DNA of 28,605 bases, from the NCBI GenBank assembly GCA_033578915.1, contig JAVQWQ010000014.1:1-28605 (forward strand). Reading direction: 5' to 3'. A model generated the notes under the pieces. It had not been told where the DNA came from. It did no database searches and saw nothing but the letters and a program-made list of their open reading frames with translations. The stretch's first letter is position 1. Every line of letters starts with the position of its first letter. This document shows, piece after piece, positions 23,304-28,605 of this stretch. Origin of the DNA: UBA7692 sp033578915. GTDB taxonomy: Bacteria; Bacteroidota; Bacteroidia; Chitinophagales; LD1. The position numbers were made by a program, and so were the translations under genes.

Positions 23304-24296
23304 ATGGCAAAAAAAATAGGAAAAGAAACTTATATCTACTGGTACAAGCTGATGCTTCTTTTAAGAAGATTTGAAGAGCGTGCGGGGATGTTGTATGGAC
23401 AACAGAAGATAAGAGGCTTTTGTCATTTGTACATAGGCCAGGAGGCAGTTGCTGCAGGACTTGTTACCGCACTACGCAACGATGATAGGGTAATCACAGC
23501 ATACCGCGATCATGCTTTAGCCATTGCCAAAGGGATTAGTCCTCGCGCAGCAATGGCTGAGTTGTTTGGCAAAGCCACAGGGTGTTCCAAAGGGAAAGGA
23601 GGCTCGATGCATTTTTTTTCCAAAGAACACAATTTTTTCGGTGGGCACGGAATCGTTGGTGCACAAATAGCCTTAGGTGCAGGAATAGCTTTTGCAGACC
23701 AATATCTTGGAAAAGATAATGTCACTGTTTGTCTTTTTGGCGATGGCGCTGCCAGGCAGGGAATCCTACACGAAACATTTAACATGGCAATGATGTGGCG
23801 TTTGCCGGTCGTATTTATATGTGAAAATAACGGCTATGCTATGGGCACTTCTGTACAGCGAAGTTCAAACGTTACCGATCTTTCTAAACTTGGCCTGGCT
23901 TATGAGATGCCGTCCGAAAGTATTGATGGAATGAAATGCGAGAATGTTCACTTTTCCATAGAAAAAGCAGCCGAACGTGCGCGCAGCGGGAACGGGCCTA
24001 CCTTTATTGAAATCAAGACATACAGATACAAGGGCCATAGCATGAGCGATCCACAAAAATACAGAACAAAAGAGGAGGTTGAAGCATATAAAAAACTTGA
24101 CCCTGTAGAAACTACTCTGCAACACATATTAAAAAACAAATGGTTGACAGAGGAACAAGTGGAAAATATTTCTAAAGAAGTGGATGAGCAGGTGGATGAT
24201 GCAGTTCAATTTGCCGAATCTTCCCCTTATCCAGACGATAGTGAATTGTATAAAGATATTTATAAACAAGAAGACTATCCGTTTTTAAGAGAGTAA
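23304..24296 (+). CDS. pdhA: Pyruvate (or 2-oxoacid) dehydrogenase E1 component, alpha subunit
   Basis: 330 aa, usual length. The thiamine diphosphate motif runs from GDGAARQG at 146 to ENN at 174-176, and the RYRGHSMSD-type phosphorylation loop appears as YRYKGHSMSDPQKYR. FEERAGMLYGQQKIRGFCHL, YIGQEAVAAGLVTALRNDD, ITAYRDHALAIAKG and GKGGSMHFFSKEHNFFGGHG are other hallmarks, and they favour pyruvate dehydrogenase over branched-chain enzymes. It works with E1 beta, E2 and E3 to make acetyl-CoA; the beta gene is not next to it, so the complex is coded at several loci. A TPR protein gene follows after 34 bp and 3-hydroxyacyl-CoA dehydrogenase 10 bp beyond that. Confidence 0.95.
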   Translation: MAKKIGKETYIYWYKLMLLLRRFEERAGMLYGQQKIRGFCHLYIGQEAVAAGLVTALRNDDRVITAYRDHALAIAKGISPRAAMAELFGKATGCSKGKGGSMHFFSKEHNFFGGHGIVGAQIALGAGIAFADQYLGKDNVTVCLFGDGAARQGILHETFNMAMMWRLPVVFICENNGYAMGTSVQRSSNVTDLSKLGLAYEMPSESIDGMKCENVHFSIEKAAERARSGNGPTFIEIKTYRYKGHSMSDPQKYRTKEEVEAYKKLDPVETTLQHILKNKWLTEEQVENISKEVDEQVDDAVQFAESSPYPDDSELYKDIYKQEDYPFLRE

Positions 24297-24330
24297 TAAT
24301 CATTAATATTGCGTCTAATTTTAAATTTTT

Positions 24331-25032
24331 ATGTCAGAGACACCGGAAAAAGAAATTACAGAAACAGAGCAAGTTCCAGAAAATGAAACAGCGGAAAACA
24401 TATATGACCGCATAAGACTGTTTTTTGAACAAAAACAACAATTAATTACTTACGGAGGGGCAGCAGTTCTAACGCTGATCGCCATTGCAGTATTTATTTT
24501 TATAAAATGGCTGCCCGACAGAAACCTTAAAGCACAAAAAGAAATGTTTCGCGCCGAGTTGGCCTTTGCTAAAGATTCGTTTAACCTTGCTTTAAATGGC
24601 GGAAATGGTGCAAAAGGTTTCCTGGAAATAGGTAAAAAATACAGTTTCACTAAAGCAGCCAATCTAAGCAACTACTATTCCGGATTGTGCTATCTGAACT
24701 TAAAACAATACGATAACGCTATTAAATACCTGAAAAAATTCAATACATCCGATCCGCTAATAAAGGCGGCCAAGTTCAACGCCATTGGAGATGCATACGC
24801 AAAACTTGGTAAACTAGATGAAGCATGCAACTTTTATAAAAAAGCTGTCTCTGCCGCTAAAAATGATGTGTTTACCCCTTACTATCTTTTCAAAACAGCT
24901 TTATGTTTGGAAAAAACAAAAAATTATCCTGAAGCCAAAAAACTACTGGAGGAGCTCAAGCAAAACTATCCAAACACAGACGAAGGTAGGGAGGCTGAAA
25001 AATATCTCGCAAGGGTGAGCGCTGCTATGTAA
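24331..25032 (+). CDS. TPR protein with a single membrane anchor, YfgM-like
   Basis: 233 aa. The first 20 residues are very acidic and Thr/Glu-rich (ETPEKEITETEQVPENE), then a helix IYDRIRLFFEQKQQLI leads into one membrane segment at about 40-60. From residue 85 the protein is helical with at least three TPR-like units (NLSNYYSGLCYLNLKQYDNA, KFNAIGDAYAKLGKLDEACN, YYLFKTALCLEKTKNYPEAK). Layout and size match the YfgM-like family, which associates with SecYEG and periplasmic chaperones in proteobacteria; a similar role here is inferred. secY itself is 2 kb away on the other strand. It lies between E1 alpha and 3-hydroxyacyl-CoA dehydrogenase with short gaps. Confidence 0.82.
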   Translation: MSETPEKEITETEQVPENETAENIYDRIRLFFEQKQQLITYGGAAVLTLIAIAVFIFIKWLPDRNLKAQKEMFRAELAFAKDSFNLALNGGNGAKGFLEIGKKYSFTKAANLSNYYSGLCYLNLKQYDNAIKYLKKFNTSDPLIKAAKFNAIGDAYAKLGKLDEACNFYKKAVSAAKNDVFTPYYLFKTALCLEKTKNYPEAKKLLEELKQNYPNTDEGREAEKYLARVSAAM

Positions 25033-25042
25033 AAATTGTCGC

Positions 25043-25948
25043 ATGATAAAAAAAGTATGTGTTATTGGGGCGGGAACCATGGGAAATGGCATAGCACATG
25101 TATTTGCCATGAATGGTTTCACCACCCATCTTTCCGATGTATCGCAGGGCGTTTTAGATAAAGCGATAGAAACCATTAGCCGCAACCTGGATAGGATGAT
25201 TGCCAAAGGCTCCATTGCAGAAGCTCATAAACATCAAACGCTTGAAAACCTGAAATGCTTTACAGATAATGCTCTTGCCGTTCAGGATTGTGAGTTGGTG
25301 GTTGAGGCAGCCACAGAGAACGTGGACCTTAAACTCAAAATTTTTTCTGAGCTCGATAAAAATGCCCCATCAAATGCAATTCTAGCTTCAAACACTTCTT
25401 CTATTTCCATTACAAAAATTGCATCTGTTACCAAACGGCCAAACAAAGTTATCGGGATGCATTTTATGAATCCCGTTCCAGTTATGAAATTGGTAGAAGT
25501 CATCAGGGGATATGCCACAGATGACCAAACCACCGCTACAGTAATGGAAACGGCTAAGCAACTCTCAAAAGTTCCCGTTGAGGTGAATGATTATCCCGGA
25601 TTTGTAGCCAACCGAATCCTCATGCCTATGATTAATGAGGCTATTTATACACTTTACGAAGGCGTGGCAGGGGTAGAGGAGATTGACACGGTAATGAAAT
25701 TGGGAATGGCTCATCCGATGGGGCCGTTGCAGTTAGCAGATTTTATCGGGCTTGACGTATGCCTGGCCATATTGAAGGTTATGCACGAGGGCCTGGGAAA
25801 TCCCAAATATGCTCCCTGTCCTTTGCTGATTAACATGGTAACGGCCGGTCATCTGGGGGTGAAATCAGGCGAAGGTTTTTATACCTACACCCATGGAACA
25901 AAGGAACTAATAGTGGCAAACCGCTGGAAAAAATCTATTCTGCAATAA
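25043..25948 (+). CDS. 3-hydroxyacyl-CoA (3-hydroxybutyryl-CoA) dehydrogenase
   Basis: 301 aa, the usual length for the monofunctional NAD-dependent enzyme that oxidises L-3-hydroxyacyl-CoA. Rossmann motif VIGAGTMGNGIAHVFA with Gly9, Gly11, Gly14 and acidic Asp32; SNTSSISITKIA at 116-127; GMHFMNPVPVMKLVEVI with catalytic His140 and Glu152; YPGFVANRILMPMINEAI and GMAHPMGPLQLADFIGLD in the C-terminal domain. It may act in fatty acid breakdown or butanoyl-CoA metabolism; the window has no thiolase or enoyl hydratase to decide. It starts 10 bp after the TPR gene and ends 11 bp before the convergent map gene. Confidence 0.95.
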   Translation: MIKKVCVIGAGTMGNGIAHVFAMNGFTTHLSDVSQGVLDKAIETISRNLDRMIAKGSIAEAHKHQTLENLKCFTDNALAVQDCELVVEAATENVDLKLKIFSELDKNAPSNAILASNTSSISITKIASVTKRPNKVIGMHFMNPVPVMKLVEVIRGYATDDQTTATVMETAKQLSKVPVEVNDYPGFVANRILMPMINEAIYTLYEGVAGVEEIDTVMKLGMAHPMGPLQLADFIGLDVCLAILKVMHEGLGNPKYAPCPLLINMVTAGHLGVKSGEGFYTYTHGTKELIVANRWKKSILQ

Positions 25949-25965
25949 TTTGAATACATTCAAAT
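25948..25965. terminator. Short AT hairpin between convergent genes
   Basis: ATTTGAA, loop TACA, TTCAAAT: a perfect 7-bp inverted repeat between the stops of the 3-hydroxyacyl-CoA dehydrogenase (plus) and map (minus), overlapping the map stop codon. It may stop transcripts from both sides. The stem is short and AT-rich. Confidence 0.3.
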
Positions 25966-26760
25966 AGGTAGCAGTTCGGAATTGGTTTTTATTTCAGACT
26001 CTATATAATTAAATGTGGTAAGAATCTCTGCTTTTTGAGGCTTTACACAAACTGTATGTTCGAAGTGTGCAGATGGTTTGCCGTCTATTGTTACAACCGT
26101 CCAGTCATCGTCCAAGGTTTTTACGTCTCTTGAGCCCATATTTACCATTGGCTCAATGGCAATAGTAAGATTGGTAATTAATTTTTTCCCTTCTCCCCTT
26201 TTTCCAATGTTGGGCACCTGAGGTTCTTCATGCAGTTTTTTCCCAACGCCATGTCCTACCAGTTCTTTTACACAAGAATAAGGATGTTGTTTTTCACAAT
26301 AGTATTGTATGGCGTATGATATATCTCCTACCCTGTTATTAGTAACGGCTTTTTCTATACCGAGGTACAAACTTTGTTTAGTCACTTTCATCAGTTGCTG
26401 AATATCCTCAGATACTTCTCCAAAAGCAAAAGTGTAAGCCATGTCGCCGTGAAATCCATTAAGATACACTCCGCAATCCACGCTTACAATATCTGTGCTT
26501 TTAAAAGGTTTATCTGATGGAAATCCATGCACCACAGCATCGTTTACAGATATGCATAAAGTGTAAGGATAGCCATTGTAATTTAAAAAAGACGGTGATG
26601 CTCCGTTGTCTTTTATCATCTCATAAGCAAGCTTATCCAACTGCAATCCAGTCTTTCCAATTTTTAGTTCTTTAGCAATCATACCCATTACTTTACTCAC
26701 CAGGAGAGCGCTTTGCCTCATCATTTCAAGTTCGGTTTCTGTCTTCGCTTCAATGGCCAT
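25960..26760 (-). CDS. map: Type I methionine aminopeptidase
   Basis: 266 aa from the ATG at 26758-26760 (MAIEAKTETELEMMRQSALLV); an in-frame ATG at 26790 would add ten residues (MFLRKLSKFF) that the family lacks. The enzyme removes the initiator Met. Metal ligands are all present (numbering from the preferred start): Asp95 in VDCGVYLNG, Asp106 in HGDMAYTF, His170 in ELVGHGVGKKLHEEPQVPN, Glu203 in TIAIEPMV, Glu234 in AHFEHTVCV; the substrate His78 is in VVHGFP. No N-terminal zinc finger extension. It follows secY by 100 bp (70 bp to the other ATG), the normal order in Bacteroidota ribosomal clusters, but infA, rpmJ and the rps/rpoA genes that usually follow are absent. Confidence 0.95.
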   Translation of the reverse strand: MAIEAKTETELEMMRQSALLVSKVMGMIAKELKIGKTGLQLDKLAYEMIKDNGASPSFLNYNGYPYTLCISVNDAVVHGFPSDKPFKSTDIVSVDCGVYLNGFHGDMAYTFAFGEVSEDIQQLMKVTKQSLYLGIEKAVTNNRVGDISYAIQYYCEKQHPYSCVKELVGHGVGKKLHEEPQVPNIGKRGEGKKLITNLTIAIEPMVNMGSRDVKTLDDDWTVVTIDGKPSAHFEHTVCVKPQKAEILTTFNYIESEIKTNSELLPI

Positions 26761-26860
26761 AAAAAACTTTGATAGCTTTCTTAAAAACATTACACCGGAA
26801 TACGAAAAGGATTAGAAAAAACCTAAACAACAAAATTTCAGAAAAAAAAATTGTTCTACA

Positions 26861-28210
26861 TTACATGCTCGCCATCGCGTAACCCTGTCTTCCTTTTATT
26901 CTGCCTGACGAAGTAAGACCGTCATAATGTCGATTTAACAAGTGAGTTTCGATATTTTGAAGCGTATCTAGTATTACTCCTACCATGATGATAAGGGAAC
27001 TGCCTCCGTAAAATAGGGCAAATGATTGTTGAACTCCCACCAACATGACCAGCGCAGGCATAATAGCCACAAAGCCCAAAAAGAGAGCGCCCGGTAAAGT
27101 GATTCTTGAAATTACTGCATCTATAAACATGGCGGTGGGCTTGCCCGGCTTCACACCCGGAATAAAGCCATTATTGCGCTTAAGGTCATCCGCAATTTGA
27201 ACAGGATTTATAATTAATGCAGTATAAAAATAAGTAAAGGCTACGATGAGAATAAAATAAGTAATATTGTAAGGAACGGAACGAATATCATTAAATGCAA
27301 TCAGAAATTTGCTGTTTTGGTCGAAACCAGGTAAGAATTGTGCTATGGTAGCGGGCAAAAACATGATAGCCTGAGCAAAAATAATAGGCATTACACCGGC
27401 CGCATTTATTTTAAGTGGCAAATATTGACGTACCCCACCAGCCTGCATCATTCTCCCTCCCTGAACGATATTCCGCTTGGCGTATTGAACAGGTATCCTT
27501 CTTGTGCCTTGCACCAGCAAAATACAGGCAGCAATAACCACCAGCAGGAAAGCAATTTCAACTACAAAAACAATCATTCCTCCACTCTTTAATCTGGAAG
27601 AAAACTCCTGTATAAGCGCTTCGGGAAGACGGGCCAGAATACCCACCATGATAAGTAGCGATATTCCGTTACCTAAACCTTTGTCGGTTATACGCTCTCC
27701 CATCCACATCACAAATAATGTTCCTGTGGTAAGAACTATTACTGTGGATATGGCGAAAAGAGTTGGAGAAATAAGAATAGCTTCACCATCCACATTGGTT
27801 AAATACACCACATAACCCATCCCTTGAAAAGTGGTAACTGCAACGGTGAGCCAACGTGTATATTGATTGATTAGCCTTCTACCGCTTTCCCCCTCTTTTT
27901 GCAGTTTTTGAAAATAAGGGACTACAATGGTAAGCAGTTGAATAGCAATAGATGCTGAAATGTAGGGCATTATACCTAATGCAAAAACAGATGCTCTGCT
28001 GAAAGCTCCGCCGGCAAACAAATTTACCAGCCCTAAAATACCACCTGCACCCTGGCTTTTTACTGTTGCCAAAGCGCTGGGGTCAATTCCCGGTAAAGTA
28101 ATAAAAGTACCAACCCTGTAAATTGCAATCAGGCCAAGCGTGAGGAGGATTCGCTGGCGCAGTTCCTCAATTTTCCAGATATTGCTAAGGGTTTCAATCA
28201 ATTTTTTCAT
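26861..28210 (-). CDS. secY: Preprotein translocase subunit SecY
   Basis: 449 aa, the channel subunit of the Sec translocon in the inner membrane. It begins MKKLIETLSNIWKIEELRQR and shows about ten hydrophobic segments. The plug and early region are LPGIDPSALA and the Gly-rich NLFAGGAFSRASVFALGIMPYISASI. GNGISLLIMVGILARLP, TRRIPVQYAKR (cytoplasmic loop that contacts SecA and the ribosome), GVMPIIFAQAIMFLPATI and the DDLKRNNGFIPGVKPGKPT loop are strongly conserved. It starts 20 bp after rplO on the same strand and is followed by map, so it belongs to the spc-type ribosomal operon. Confidence 0.98.
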   Translation of the reverse strand: MKKLIETLSNIWKIEELRQRILLTLGLIAIYRVGTFITLPGIDPSALATVKSQGAGGILGLVNLFAGGAFSRASVFALGIMPYISASIAIQLLTIVVPYFQKLQKEGESGRRLINQYTRWLTVAVTTFQGMGYVVYLTNVDGEAILISPTLFAISTVIVLTTGTLFVMWMGERITDKGLGNGISLLIMVGILARLPEALIQEFSSRLKSGGMIVFVVEIAFLLVVIAACILLVQGTRRIPVQYAKRNIVQGGRMMQAGGVRQYLPLKINAAGVMPIIFAQAIMFLPATIAQFLPGFDQNSKFLIAFNDIRSVPYNITYFILIVAFTYFYTALIINPVQIADDLKRNNGFIPGVKPGKPTAMFIDAVISRITLPGALFLGFVAIMPALVMLVGVQQSFALFYGGSSLIIMVGVILDTLQNIETHLLNRHYDGLTSSGRIKGRQGYAMASM

Positions 28211-28230
28211 TAAAACAATTTAACTGGCTT

Positions 28231-28605
28231 TTATTCAACAAGTGTTACAGTACCGCCAAGCGCTTCAATTTTTTGTTTGGCGCTTTCGCTAATCGCATGG
28301 ACACTTACATTTACTTTAATTGTAAGTTCACCATTTCCTAAAACTTTAACCAAGTCGTTTCTACCAATTAGTTTATGTGCCCTTAAATTTTCAATTGTAA
28401 TATCGGTAAGTTGATATTTTTCAGCCAAAAGCTGAATTTTGCTTAAATTTAAAGGAACATAAGTTTTTCTGAAAGGGTTATTAAAGCCGAACTTTGGCAA
28501 TCGTCTTTGGATAGGCATTTGACCGCCTTCGTGTCCTTTTTTTGTTTTGTAACCAGAGCGGCTTTTTGCACCTTTATGACCGCGGCCCGCGGTACCGCCT
28601 TTTGT
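28231..28605 (-). CDS. rplO: Ribosomal protein L15, 5' end cut by window edge
   Basis: The frame is open from the stop at 28231 to the window edge (125 codons). An ATG at 28516-28518 is internal: upstream codons read GRGHKGAKSRSGYKTKKG and then HEGGQMPIQRRLPKFGF, the conserved glycine-rich N-terminal part of L15. The first 25 or so residues are outside the window. The C-terminal part (LIGRNDLVKVLGNGELTIKV, ESAKQKIEALGG) is also typical. L15 is a late-assembly protein of the large subunit. secY follows after 20 bp. Confidence 0.97.
   Translation of the reverse strand, partial: TKGGTAGRGHKGAKSRSGYKTKKGHEGGQMPIQRRLPKFGFNNPFRKTYVPLNLSKIQLLAEKYQLTDITIENLRAHKLIGRNDLVKVLGNGELTIKVNVSVHAISESAKQKIEALGGTVTLVE

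Noticed and set aside
1..28605. CRISPR arrays, tRNA or rRNA genes, insertion sequences, prophage genes
   Set aside because: No direct-repeat array, cloverleaf, transposase or phage motif was seen on either strand, reading by eye only.

Overview
The window looks like chromosomal DNA of a member of the Bacteroidota, probably from a draft or metagenome assembly. The support is a large FG-GAP/VCBS secreted protein with a type IX secretion (T9SS) C-terminal module, an IgGFc-binding-like secreted protein, Bacteroidota-type AsmA, VWA and histidine kinase proteins, absence of Shine-Dalgarno sequences, and several promoters of the TTG-N17-23-TAnnTTTG type. The rplO-secY-map end and the mostly housekeeping content argue against a plasmid, phage or island. 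A 10-N scaffold gap and two reading-frame breaks, both at A tracts on the coding strand, show that the sequence is draft quality or contains real frameshifts.

Layout. 1-4716 (minus): AsmA-like membrane protein, sensor histidine kinase with a duplicated sensor segment, and the 5' part of a secreted IgGFc-binding-like protein. 4788-7018 (plus): small exported protein, SDR oxidoreductase, folD. 7012-11412 (minus): low-molecular-weight tyrosine phosphatase (frameshifted), FAD oxidoreductase (interrupted by the N gap), RluA-type pseudouridine synthase, VWA membrane protein; the first three are overlapping or nearly touching. 11462-12901 (plus): ALDH8A1-like aldehyde dehydrogenase. 12867-15423 (minus): a methionine/sulfur unit made of a short Cys-rich leader ORF, O-acetylhomoserine sulfhydrylase and homoserine O-acetyltransferase. 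15535-16545 (plus): AI-2E-family permease. 16535-16825 (minus): gatC. 16897-18821 (plus): trpS and a deoxynucleoside kinase with a long lysine-rich tail. 18847-23045 (minus): the T9SS VCBS protein, its sorting module in another frame. 23304-25948 (plus): E1 alpha of a 2-oxoacid dehydrogenase, a YfgM-like TPR protein, 3-hydroxyacyl-CoA dehydrogenase. 25960-28605 (minus): rplO (partial), secY, map, the end of a ribosomal protein cluster.

The most interesting element is the leader of the sulfhydrylase gene. A consensus Bacteroidota promoter (TTTG-N19-TACTTTTG) is followed by a 25-codon ORF with five Cys codons, three of them directly before the stop. The predicted 5' end of the transcript is complementary over 9 nt to those last Cys codons, and a second stem puts the first Cys pair in its loop. 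This has the design of a cysteine-sensing, translation-coupled leader, although no classical terminator hairpin is visible. MetX and the sulfhydrylase together make homocysteine from homoserine and sulfide, so a cysteine sensor fits. A strong GC hairpin between the two genes lies inside the first codons of the ATG-started metX ORF and suggests that metX starts later.

Other points are the basic tail on the nucleoside kinase, a hairpin containing the start codon of the T9SS gene, AT-only hairpins at the two non-overlapping convergent junctions, and the ribosomal cluster ending at map without infA or the alpha-operon genes.
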